The notes beneath the pieces are model-generated. The model was not told the DNA's origin, searched no databases, and saw only the letters and a list, made by a program, of their open reading frames with translations. Of a DNA stretch of 45,777 nt, positions 16,910 through 24,738 are shown piece by piece. Within the stretch, counting starts at the first letter, position 1; each line of letters begins with the position of its first letter. The DNA is from Gemmatimonadota bacterium (lineage in GTDB: Bacteria > Latescibacterota > UBA2968 > UBA8231): positions 1-45,777 of the forward strand of contig JABHDC010000146.1 in the NCBI GenBank assembly GCA_018673255.1, written 5' to 3'. The position numbers were made by a program, and so were the translations under genes.

Positions 16910-18811
16910 CTAGGGTCCTGTCACGCCGATGCGCGAGCGGAATTCAGCTCGCCCCTGAACCCCCGGCCGTAGGCGGAACAGGGACCCGGCCAGTGGTCCA
17001 TTCGCCTCACGATCCTGACCACCAGCCGTGGTGACATAGAGATCCTGCAGATCCGGCCCGCCGAAACTGGCACAGGAGACTTTGCGGGTGGGAAAGTGGA
17101 CCCGCTGTATCTCGCGTCCCTTCGGATCGTAGCGCACCAGACAGGAGCCATCCCAGCGCGCACACCACACGCAGCCCTCGGCATCCACCGTCATGCCATC
17201 CGGCACGCCATCATCTTTGGTGCTGTCCACGAAGACCTCGCGCCCGGACAGATCGCCCGTGGCCGCATCGTAGTCGAACCGAGAGATCAATTTCGTCGGC
17301 GAGTCGATGTAGTAGAGTCGCTCGTCTGTCGGTGTGAATCCCATGCCATTGGAACACCCGATCTCATCCAGCAGTTCCGTCAGACTTCCGTCGATGTCGA
17401 GTCGGTAAAGACGCCCTTTGCCACCGGGACCGGACATGGTCCCGCAGAACACACGTCCGGCGGGATCAGCAATCACATCATTGAAGCGAGATTCGCGTTC
17501 CGGCTCGATCTCTTCGACGAGAATCTCCAGTTCCTGACCTTCCCCACGCCACACGCCGATGGTTCCGCGGTCCATGAACAGCAACAGGGCACCATCCGAC
17601 TGTATCGTGAAGCCGCCGATCGCCCCGCCCGTGCGCTCGTAGACCAGCTGATTCTCATCGGTGGACGGATCAAAGCGGTAGAGCCTGCCATTAGGGATGT
17701 CGAGCCAGTAGAGGCACTCCTCTCCCTGGTGCCACACAGGGCCTTCCCCCGTCTGACACGGCAGGTCCACGACACAGACGGGCTCACCCGGCGCACTGGG
17801 TGGCGGCGCCAGAACCGCCGGCGTCTGCATTGCTGGCTCGCCTTCCTGCGCCTCTCTTGCCCCAGCAACATCCGGTGCGGCAGCAGGCGGGCGCAGCAAC
17901 ATCTGCTGCTCCTCCTGCCAGGAAGCCCAGTATTTCTCCAGGCGGTCGACGAAAGCCCCGGCCTTCTCGGCGTAGAGCCGGCTGCCGAGCAGACGGCACG
18001 ACTCCTCGATGCGGCGGCGGCGTGCAAAAATGGCAGAGATCACACCGTCGCGCTGCACCGTCTCGAGCATCTCATCCGGCATCTGCTCACGGATCACCTG
18101 CGCCAGCACGGCACAGTCGTGATCCAGGCCAAGCAGATCACCAAGTTGGTCCAGCTCATCCACCAGCGCTTGCATCGGCCCGGGCCAGACGGGGATGAGC
18201 AACTGCAGATGGTACCACAGATACTTCACGCGTTTGCGCCAGTCGTGGAGACTGTGCACGGATGGGCGCCAGCAGCACTCGTCGTATTCCTTGCGCCCCT
18301 TGGCGTAGATCGGTCGAATCCCGGCGGCCAGCTGCGACCAGTCCAGCCCCGCCAGTGGCCAATCCTCGACGCGAGCATCGGCGGCATGGAGATCCACCAC
18401 GACCTGCGCGATCGCATCATCCTGCGGGTCGGCCGTAGCGTAGGCATCGGCGCGACGCTTGATCAGCCACGCTTGCACGGCACCAGCTGCTGGGCCCAGA
18501 TCTTCTGGCAGATCCTTGTGGACCGACTCCAACGTCGAAATCAGAACGGTTGCATCCCGCAGACCCGACAGCTGACCCGCCGCCTCACGGTAGGCGTCAT
18601 TTTCAAGAGTGTACAAGGGGTTGCCCAGCACGGGCCGCACGAGACGAATCAGACCCCGCATGCGCTTCATCGATTTGCGGGCAGAGTGTATATCGTCGTC
18701 GCGATCCTCACCGTCGGCCGTGAGCCGCAGCAGACAGCGTTTGAATTGTTCGTGCGCAATCCGTCGAATCGCGGCTTCCAGCGTCTCGTCGACTTCCAGG
18801 CAGTAGGCCAT
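16910..18811 (-). CDS. CHAD domain fused to SMP-30/gluconolactonase-type propeller
   Basis: 633 residues with two unrelated domains. Residues 10-300 are a CHAD domain, a helical polyphosphate-binding fold. They include the basic histidine motifs IHSARKSMKRMRG (41-53) and LHDWRKRVKYLWYHLQLL (188-205) and the spacer LSGLRDATVL. A Pro/Ala-rich linker follows (305-345). Residues 346-633 form an SMP-30/gluconolactonase propeller with its metal ligands in place: E356 (GEGPVW), N488 (GCSNGMGF) and D538 (PDGMTVD), plus the substrate residue N444 (RFNDV). No signal peptide is visible, so it is cytoplasmic. Stand-alone SMP-30 proteins hydrolyse sugar lactones; CHAD proteins bind polyphosphate granules. 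I know of no common architecture joining them. The frame is continuous with no sign of an artificial junction. Confidence 0.9.
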   Translation of the reverse strand: MAYCLEVDETLEAAIRRIAHEQFKRCLLRLTADGEDRDDDIHSARKSMKRMRGLIRLVRPVLGNPLYTLENDAYREAAGQLSGLRDATVLISTLESVHKDLPEDLGPAAGAVQAWLIKRRADAYATADPQDDAIAQVVVDLHAADARVEDWPLAGLDWSQLAAGIRPIYAKGRKEYDECCWRPSVHSLHDWRKRVKYLWYHLQLLIPVWPGPMQALVDELDQLGDLLGLDHDCAVLAQVIREQMPDEMLETVQRDGVISAIFARRRRIEESCRLLGSRLYAEKAGAFVDRLEKYWASWQEEQQMLLRPPAAAPDVAGAREAQEGEPAMQTPAVLAPPPSAPGEPVCVVDLPCQTGEGPVWHQGEECLYWLDIPNGRLYRFDPSTDENQLVYERTGGAIGGFTIQSDGALLLFMDRGTIGVWRGEGQELEILVEEIEPERESRFNDVIADPAGRVFCGTMSGPGGKGRLYRLDIDGSLTELLDEIGCSNGMGFTPTDERLYYIDSPTKLISRFDYDAATGDLSGREVFVDSTKDDGVPDGMTVDAEGCVWCARWDGSCLVRYDPKGREIQRVHFPTRKVSCASFGGPDLQDLYVTTAGGQDREANGPLAGSLFRLRPGVQGRAEFRSRIGVTGP

Positions 18812-18816
18812 CTGGA

Positions 18817-19386
18817 TCAGGCCAGCACGGGTGCGTTGAGACGGTATCCGACACCACGCACGGTCTCGAGTTGATCGCGACAGGGACCGAGTTTGTCACG
18901 CAGTCGCTGAACGTGGGTGTCCACCGTGCGACTGTAGATGGGCTGCTGATGGCCCCAGACCTCGCGCAACAGATCAGCCCGAGTCAGGGCCTGTCCCTCG
19001 TGTGTGAGGAAAAATCGCAGCAGATCGAATTCGGTCGATGTCAACGTCACCTCGTTGTCGGCGATACGGGCGCGGCGCGCCACCAGATCCAGTGCAAGAT
19101 CACCCGAAACCAGGCGCATGTCCGGTTCAGACAGCGGCTGCGCCAGATCAGGGCCAGGAGCAGATTCAAGGACACGGTCAGGCTGAGTGGCTTCATCGGG
19201 CGCCTCGAGTTGAGCGAGGATCGGCTTGGCGACCCAGCGTGTGATACTCCAGGCCAGCAACAACACCAGCCCCATGCCGATGATGGCCCACCACGATTCG
19301 GCCATCGTCGGGGCTGGAACCACCGCCTCCTGTTGCGCCGCGACGGGCACGGTAACGCAGCAAATCGCGACGATCCCCCATTTCAT
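18817..19386 (-). CDS. Membrane-tethered OmpR-type winged-helix regulator
   Basis: 189 residues from the preferred ATG at 19386, which has GAGG 9 bases upstream; ATGs at 19392 and 19395 are possible. The N-terminus is a signal-like hydrophobic segment (KWGIVAICCVTVPVAAQ). After a periplasmic stretch of about 15 residues comes a true transmembrane helix (WWAIIGMGLVLLLAWSITRWV). A linker follows, then a C-terminal OmpR/PhoB winged helix (LTSTEFDLLRFFLTHEGQALTRADLLREVWG, then SRTVDTHVQRLRDKL and TVRGVGYRL). There is no receiver domain. ToxR/CadC-type tethered regulators carry the same DNA-binding fold at the N-terminus, so here the order is reversed. It probably binds the CTGTGAC repeat array at 20176-20268. 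The gene ends 5 bases before the CHAD-SMP30 start. Confidence 0.85.
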   Translation of the reverse strand: MKWGIVAICCVTVPVAAQQEAVVPAPTMAESWWAIIGMGLVLLLAWSITRWVAKPILAQLEAPDEATQPDRVLESAPGPDLAQPLSEPDMRLVSGDLALDLVARRARIADNEVTLTSTEFDLLRFFLTHEGQALTRADLLREVWGHQQPIYSRTVDTHVQRLRDKLGPCRDQLETVRGVGYRLNAPVLA

Positions 19387-19397
19387 CCACATCATCC

Positions 19398-20012
19398 TCA
19401 GCCGCCTCGCGCTGGCGGACCGGCAAGCCAGAGCACACCCACCACGATGGCCACACATCCGGCGATCGGCGCCAGCCACGCTCGTGTTCCCGCCGGCCGG
19501 GAGAGGAGCCCCATGACAAAGGCGCAGGCTGTCATGGCCCCAATCGTGGAACAGCCGAAAGCCGCCAGGTAGAGACAGGCTGAGATGGGATCCGAAAAGC
19601 CAAGAGCCGGCAGAATGCCCAGGTAGTGAGAGCTGCCCCCCAGTCCGTGTAAAATCCCGAAGCCGGATGCCAGCTGTACGTCGACGCGAGTCGTGGGAGG
19701 CCGCAATGCAGAGGCAGCTTCATCACGACGCGCCCAGTGTACGAGGGTCCGCAGACCCACCAGAATCAGAGCGCCAGCAGCCAGACGTTCCCCCAGCGAG
19801 CTGACCAGCTGCAATGGCAGCAGACCCTGCATGAGCAGGGCGACACACCCCACGGCCCAGACACCGCTGGTATGCCCCACCCCCCACACGAAACCACGAA
19901 TCCATGCACCGGATCGTCGCGACGCCAGGGGAGCGATGGCGGCAAGGTGATCGGGACCGGCCATGACATGGAGAATGCCGGCCAAAGATCCGATGAGGAG
20001 CGCGTCGAGCAT
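19398..20012 (-). CDS. NicO/HupE-like metal transporter, first gene of the CHAD-SMP30 operon
   Basis: 204 residues, almost entirely hydrophobic, with about six membrane helices. The first helix has LHVMAGPDHLAAIAPLA, the H(x)nDH pattern of nickel/cobalt transporters of the NicO/UreH group. A second histidine motif, FGILHGLGGSSHYLGILPALG, lies in the second half. Together they suggest transport of nickel, cobalt or a similar divalent metal across the inner membrane; direction cannot be told. It lacks the long histidine loop of RcnA, which argues mildly against a dedicated efflux pump. The gene is divergent from the TonB-dependent receptor, with 287 bases between the starts, and is probably the promoter-proximal gene of a six-gene operon extending to 13029. 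Confidence 0.82.
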   Translation of the reverse strand: MLDALLIGSLAGILHVMAGPDHLAAIAPLASRRSGAWIRGFVWGVGHTSGVWAVGCVALLMQGLLPLQLVSSLGERLAAGALILVGLRTLVHWARRDEAASALRPPTTRVDVQLASGFGILHGLGGSSHYLGILPALGFSDPISACLYLAAFGCSTIGAMTACAFVMGLLSRPAGTRAWLAPIAGCVAIVVGVLWLAGPPARGG

Positions 20013-20175
20013 GCTCGGGCGAGATCGCGGAAAGGCGGTGAATGCAACACCTGCTGAACAGGATTCAAGATACCCAGCCGCGGATTCAGTGTCCAGATCC
20101 AGTATCTAGACACAAACCGCTGTGACTACAGGCACTTGCACCCGTTTTCTCACATCCATTCCACGTGAGTTGAAC

Positions 20176-20268
20176 CTGTGGTCAGGCATGTGTCAGGCCT
20201 GTGACCTCAGTTGTGACACGGCTGTGACGCACGTCGTGACTCCCGCGTGTATCCTGCCTGTGTCACGC
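20176..20268. repeat. Array of eight CTGTGAC-like direct repeats, probable OmpR-type operator
   Basis: Units begin at 20176, 20188, 20199, 20211, 20222, 20234, 20245 and 20258. Spacing is therefore 12, 11, 12, 11, 12, 11 and 13 bases. The GTG core is present in all eight; GTGAC is exact in the four central units (20201, 20213, 20224, 20236). A ninth, weaker GTGAG lies at 20165 and a separate GTGAC at 20122. Direct repeats of about 11 bases on one DNA face are how PhoB/OmpR-family winged helices bind. The array ends 31 bases before the TonB-dependent receptor start and lies in the divergent region shared with the operon that encodes such a protein. Confidence 0.75.
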
Positions 20269-20299
20269 AGACCGACTCAAACGCAGGCAGAGGCCGAAA

Positions 20300-22690
20300 A
20301 TGCAGACGAGACCCCGCCGGTTCACATCGACCCTCCTCACGGCCATCGCGCTGGCCTGGACGGGGTCCCCACTTCAGGCCGCAGGCGATGCCTCCCTGAT
20401 CGGGCACATCGTCGATGCCGAATCCGGTGCGCCCCTGCCCGGTGCTGCTGTTACCATTCCCCTCACTCGCCAGGGCACACTCGCCGACCTGGCCGGACAC
20501 TACCGCCTCGCCGGCCTCGACACGGGGCCAATTCAGGTTGAATTCCGCCTCCTGGGATACGAGCCCCTCATCCGGCGGGCCAACATCGCCGACGGCGCCA
20601 ATGCCCTCGACGTGCGCCTCACGCCACAGCCCATTCACCTGGGTGAGATGCTCGTGCGCGCCGATCGCCCTCTCTCGACCGCATCCTCGCGTGCCGTCCG
20701 CGACTTCGACCTGCAGGTCCGCCCCAAACAGACGGCGCAGCAACTATTGCAGATGGCCCCGGGTCTGATCATCGCCCAGCATGCCGGGGGCGGCAAAGCC
20801 GAACAGATCTACCTGCGCAATTTCGACGCCGACCACGGCACGGACGTGGCGATCAGTGTCGATGGCCTGCCGGTGAACATGGTCTCCCACGGCCACGGTC
20901 AGGGCTACGCCGACCTCCACTTCATGATCCCCGACATCATCGAGGGCCTCGACGTCTACAAGGGGCCGTATTTCACCAACTTCGGCAATCTTGCCACAGC
21001 AGGGGCCGTCGCCTTCCGAACCCGCAGCCACCTGCCACAGAATCTGCTCCGGATCGAGACCGGTTCCTTCGCCACCTCGCGGGCAACCCTGCTGTATCAG
21101 CTGCCCCTGGAAGAGCCGGACAACACCGTCTATTTCGCCGGTGAGTACTACGGCACCGATGGCCCAGTCAAGGACCCGCAAGGTCTGCGGCGTCTGAATG
21201 TCTTCACCAAGTACCATTCCCACCTGTCGGAACGAGCATCCCTCACCGTCGACGCCGGTGGTTTCACCTCCGCCTGGACCGCCTCAGGCCAGATTCCACA
21301 ACGTGCCGTCGACGCCGGGCTCATCAGCCGTTTCGGATCGCTGGACGATCTGGAAGGAGGCACCACGGGCCGGCAGAATCTGAATGTCACCTTCCGCGCC
21401 CACGGCAACCGCAACTCTAACTTCACCTCGCGCATCTGGGCCAGCTGGTACGACTTCAAACTCTATTCGAACTTCACCCTCTTCCTCGATCATCCCGTCG
21501 AGGGAGACATGATCGAGCAGGTCGACGACCGCGTCCTGTTCGGCTTCGACAACACCTACTCCTTCTACCACGACCTGGGCGGCCGCCTGGCACACACGAG
21601 ATTTGGCGGCGGCCTGCGCGCCGACAATGCCGATGTCGCCCTCTGGCACAGCCCCGAACGGATCCGCCAGACCTCACTGGTTGATTCGCGAGTCATCGAA
21701 CGCAATGGCTACCTGTGGGGCCAGGAGGAAGTCTTCCTCAATCCCAAACTGCGCCTCGTACTCGGCCTGCGAGCCGACTACTTCACCTTCAATGTGGAAG
21801 ATCGCCTCGAAGGACTGCCGGCTGCCCTGCCACACGTGAGTGGTGTGGCACAGGATGAGATTCTCAGCCCCAAGGCAGGCCTCGTCTACTCGCCCTCACC
21901 CCGCCTCGACCTGTTCCTCAATGCGGGCAGCGGCTTCCACTCCAACGATGCCCGCGCCGTCGTCATCGACACCCGGGCGCAGCAGATCGCCCGACGCCTC
22001 AGGGACGGTCTCTCCACTCCCGCCGAGATCGGAGCCCATCTGGCCAACCTGAACATCGACCCGAGCCACCTCTCCGCCGGCATGTTGCCCCGGGCGATTG
22101 GCGCCGAGGCCGGTGCCCGAGCCCGCTTCAGCGATGGGCTGAGTCTGGGCGTCGCCCTCTGGTGGCTGGATCTCGAAGACGAACTCGTCTATGTGGGCGA
22201 TGGCGGCATGACCGAACCCAGTGGGCAGACCCGGCGCATCGGCCTGGATGTGGAGGCGCGCTCGCAGCTGCTCCACTGGCTCTGGGCGGATGCGGATGTC
22301 ACTCTGTCGCGTGGGGAGCTCATCGACGAGCCCGACGATGCTGACGAGATCCCCCTGGCACCTCGGATCACCTCGGAGGGGGGCCTCACCATTCGCCGCG
22401 ATTCGGGATTCAATGGCAGCCTGCGTTATCGCCTGATCGGTGACCGGCCCGCCAATGAAGATGATTCGGTGACGGCCTTGGGACACTTCGTCCTCAACGC
22501 CGATCTCGGTTACCTCTTCGATCGCTGGCAGGTGCAGCTGTCACTGGAGAATCTGCTGGACACGGACTGGAATGAAGCGCAGTTCGACACCGAGTCACGC
22601 CTGCCGGCCGAAGAGGAGTCGGTCTCCGAACTCCACTTCACACCGGGCAATCCGCGCAGTGCGCGCCTCGGTCTCAGCTATCTATTCTGA
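20300..22690 (+). CDS. TonB-dependent outer-membrane receptor
   Basis: 796 residues. A signal peptide (to about residue 31, ending SPLQAAG) is followed by a carboxypeptidase-regulatory-like beta domain (about 33-110, IGHIVDAESGAPLPGAAVTI). A TonB plug comes next (about 120-235) with QMAPGLIIAQHAGGGKAEQIYLRNFDADHGTDVAISVDGLPVN and a histidine-rich HGHGQGYADLHFMIPD. The 22-strand-type barrel ends in SARLGLSYLF, with the terminal phenylalanine needed for outer-membrane insertion. It imports a scarce solute with TonB energy; the neighbouring NicO-like transporter makes a metal or metallophore the likeliest cargo. GCAGAGG (20287-20293) sits 6 bases before the ATG. Its 3' end overlaps the convergent aminotransferase gene by 9 bases. 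Expression is probably set by the repeat array just upstream. Confidence 0.94.
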   Translation: MQTRPRRFTSTLLTAIALAWTGSPLQAAGDASLIGHIVDAESGAPLPGAAVTIPLTRQGTLADLAGHYRLAGLDTGPIQVEFRLLGYEPLIRRANIADGANALDVRLTPQPIHLGEMLVRADRPLSTASSRAVRDFDLQVRPKQTAQQLLQMAPGLIIAQHAGGGKAEQIYLRNFDADHGTDVAISVDGLPVNMVSHGHGQGYADLHFMIPDIIEGLDVYKGPYFTNFGNLATAGAVAFRTRSHLPQNLLRIETGSFATSRATLLYQLPLEEPDNTVYFAGEYYGTDGPVKDPQGLRRLNVFTKYHSHLSERASLTVDAGGFTSAWTASGQIPQRAVDAGLISRFGSLDDLEGGTTGRQNLNVTFRAHGNRNSNFTSRIWASWYDFKLYSNFTLFLDHPVEGDMIEQVDDRVLFGFDNTYSFYHDLGGRLAHTRFGGGLRADNADVALWHSPERIRQTSLVDSRVIERNGYLWGQEEVFLNPKLRLVLGLRADYFTFNVEDRLEGLPAALPHVSGVAQDEILSPKAGLVYSPSPRLDLFLNAGSGFHSNDARAVVIDTRAQQIARRLRDGLSTPAEIGAHLANLNIDPSHLSAGMLPRAIGAEAGARARFSDGLSLGVALWWLDLEDELVYVGDGGMTEPSGQTRRIGLDVEARSQLLHWLWADADVTLSRGELIDEPDDADEIPLAPRITSEGGLTIRRDSGFNGSLRYRLIGDRPANEDDSVTALGHFVLNADLGYLFDRWQVQLSLENLLDTDWNEAQFDTESRLPAEEESVSELHFTPGNPRSARLGLSYLF

Positions 22691-23878
22691 TCGCAGCGTC
22701 CTCAGCGCCGTCAGCAACAGATCCACCTCTTCATCCAGCACGTAGAACGGCAACGAGGCGCGCAGTCCTTCGTGTGAATGAGGCAACGGCTTGATGACCA
22801 TATTCCACCGCTCTCGCAACGCCGCGGCCAGGGCCTCCCCCGTCCAGCCTTCCATGCCGAAGCTCACCAGCCCCGCCGAGGCACCGATCGCCGCCGGTGT
22901 GTAGACCTCGACACCGTCGATCTGTGCCAGCCCTTCTTTGAGCCGCGTGGTCAGTTGAGTCACGCGAGACCAGATCCGCTCCGGGCCGATCTCGGTGAGC
23001 CAGTCGCAGGCAAAGGCCCAGGCGTGCACCAGCGGCCACGACCAGGGCCCGTACTGGAATCGTTCGGCCGAATCGTAGAGTTCGTATTCATCCTTGGTGA
23101 AATCCAGCCACTTCTCACCGCGGCCACCGGCGTAGGTGGGCGTGATCGAATCGAGCATCTCCTGGCGAATCCACAGGGCGCCCGCCGCGTAGGGCGACAT
23201 CATCCATTTGTAGGAGAGTAGCCCCGCGTAGTCACAGCCCAGATCCCGCAGGCGGTAGGGCACCACGCCACAGGAGTGGGCCAGATCCAGAAAGCTGGGC
23301 ACACCGCGCTCACGGGCGGCGGCACATTGCGCTTCCACCGGGAATCGATAGCCCAGATCGGTTGTCACGTGACTCAGGGCCAGCAGCCGTGTGCGTCCCC
23401 CATCCATCGCTGCAATCGTCGACGCCAGTGCCTCTTCGGGACTCTCGGCCAGCGGCACCTTCACCACCTCCACGCCGTGCAGATCGCGCAGGTGCAGACA
23501 AGGCAACAGCAGGGCCGCCTCTTCATCGGCGGAGATGACGATGCGGTCTCCCTCCTGCCAGCTCATCCCTCGCAGAATGGTCTGAAATCCTTCGCTCACA
23601 CCCCGCATGAGCGCCATCTCTTCAGCAGGCACATCGAAGAAGCGGGAGATCCTCTCCATGGAACGCCGCCGGCGCGGGTATTCTTCATCCGGGTAGACCA
23701 TGTGCATCGGCCCCCGCACCAGCAACTCTTCCATGAGCCGGATGTGTTCGCGCGCCACCGGTTCCGGCGTGATCGACACGCCACCATTCTGGAACCAGAC
23801 GTAGTTCGCCAGCGCCGGGAACTGGGCGCGAATGGCCGCCAGATCAATGCCGTTACCTGCTGATGTGGCCGCGCTCAT
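22682..23878 (-). CDS. Class V PLP-dependent aminotransferase-like enzyme
   Basis: 398 residues from the ATG at 23878, which overlaps the stop of the dioxygenase gene (ATGA at 23875-23878); an upstream start at 23923 would run into that gene. The fold is class V/cysteine-desulfurase-like. It shows NYVWFQNGGVSITP near the start, FLDLAHSCGVVPYRL (PLP aspartate and neighbouring histidine) and the PLP lysine in LLSYKWMMSPYAAGALW. There is no cysteine loop of a true desulfurase, so an isopenicillin-epimerase or aminotransferase/lyase activity is more likely. It is the last gene of a five-gene minus-strand catabolic operon. Its 3' end overlaps that of the TonB receptor gene. Confidence 0.9.
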   Translation of the reverse strand: MSAATSAGNGIDLAAIRAQFPALANYVWFQNGGVSITPEPVAREHIRLMEELLVRGPMHMVYPDEEYPRRRRSMERISRFFDVPAEEMALMRGVSEGFQTILRGMSWQEGDRIVISADEEAALLLPCLHLRDLHGVEVVKVPLAESPEEALASTIAAMDGGRTRLLALSHVTTDLGYRFPVEAQCAAARERGVPSFLDLAHSCGVVPYRLRDLGCDYAGLLSYKWMMSPYAAGALWIRQEMLDSITPTYAGGRGEKWLDFTKDEYELYDSAERFQYGPWSWPLVHAWAFACDWLTEIGPERIWSRVTQLTTRLKEGLAQIDGVEVYTPAAIGASAGLVSFGMEGWTGEALAAALRERWNMVIKPLPHSHEGLRASLPFYVLDEEVDLLLTALRTLRSE

Positions 23879-24738
23879 GCCAGCCCCCACAGACGACGTC
23901 GGTCCTCGGACCAGTCGGGCCAACCAGGATGCAGGTATTTGAGCGCCTCCAGATCACGTGTGCGACCACCCGCCGGGTAATAATTCCACGACATGGCGCG
24001 TCGCGGACCAGCCGCAGTTTTCACACCTGTCGCGTGCCAGGTGGAGGGCGTCCACACCAGGGTCCAACGGGGATCCAGCACCACCTCGACCTCATGCGGA
24101 TGGCGGGCGAAACACAGATCCGGTGCCTCGTCGTGGGTACCCGTCGCCAACTCCAGTTGCAACAGTTCGGCGGCCACCTCGTCGCCAGGACGGTGCTGTG
24201 ATCCGGGCAACACCCGCAAGGGCGCATTGCTCGTATCATGACGATCCAGCGCCGTCCGGAATGAGACCTGTTGCGCCTCAGGTGTGCCATCGACATGCCA
24301 CTGCACCTGGCGCTGCGCCCGGCCATCGGCACTGATCACCTTTGATGCGTCGCCGAGACCCACCGCACCGATGTGGACCGTGTCCGTATTCAGGATCTTC
24401 CGTGCCGCCTCGGTCAGTTCCGGCCGCTCCACCATCTCGAGCAGAGACTCACCCACCATCAGCCACTGACAGGCCAGCCGATTCATACCATCGGGGAATT
24501 CCCGCTGAGCCCACACCGGCTCGATATCGACCTGGGCACGATCAACTATGCGGATCCCTGCCGCGCCAAGCGGATTCGGAATGAGAAAGAACCCCTGTCG
24601 ATGGAAATGCGAGATCTGCTCCTCGGAGATCACCAGTGGCTGATCTGTCGCCTGCATCTGGGCAATATCGTGAGTCTGGTCCTTCACCTGCGTCTGGTCC
24701 TTCAACTGTATCCGGTCCATGTCTGTTGATGTCGTCAC
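23875..24738 (-). CDS. Phytanoyl-CoA dioxygenase (PhyH) family protein
   Basis: 287 residues with a GTG start overlapping the preceding stop (GTGA at 24735-24738). The non-haem Fe(II)/2-oxoglutarate site is visible: HxD in QWHVDGT (H148, D150), the distal histidine in TWHATGV (H235) and a following arginine in GPRRAMSWNYYP for 2-oxoglutarate. It should hydroxylate a small organic substrate in the cytoplasm. The first 33 residues are a low-complexity, Gln/Asp/Thr-rich repeat (QLKDQTQVKDQTHD) outside the family fold, so the true start might be the ATG of MDRIQ or later. Position between the enolase-superfamily enzyme and the aminotransferase suggests a shared degradation pathway. Confidence 0.9.
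   Translation of the reverse strand: MTTSTDMDRIQLKDQTQVKDQTHDIAQMQATDQPLVISEEQISHFHRQGFFLIPNPLGAAGIRIVDRAQVDIEPVWAQREFPDGMNRLACQWLMVGESLLEMVERPELTEAARKILNTDTVHIGAVGLGDASKVISADGRAQRQVQWHVDGTPEAQQVSFRTALDRHDTSNAPLRVLPGSQHRPGDEVAAELLQLELATGTHDEAPDLCFARHPHEVEVVLDPRWTLVWTPSTWHATGVKTAAGPRRAMSWNYYPAGGRTRDLEALKYLHPGWPDWSEDRRRLWGLA

Noticed and set aside
17096..18874. 592-codon open frame on the plus strand opposite the CHAD-SMP30 gene
   Set aside because: Composition is His/Arg/Gln-rich without any fold, and it lies opposite a gene with clear motifs; long antisense frames arise from GC-biased third positions.
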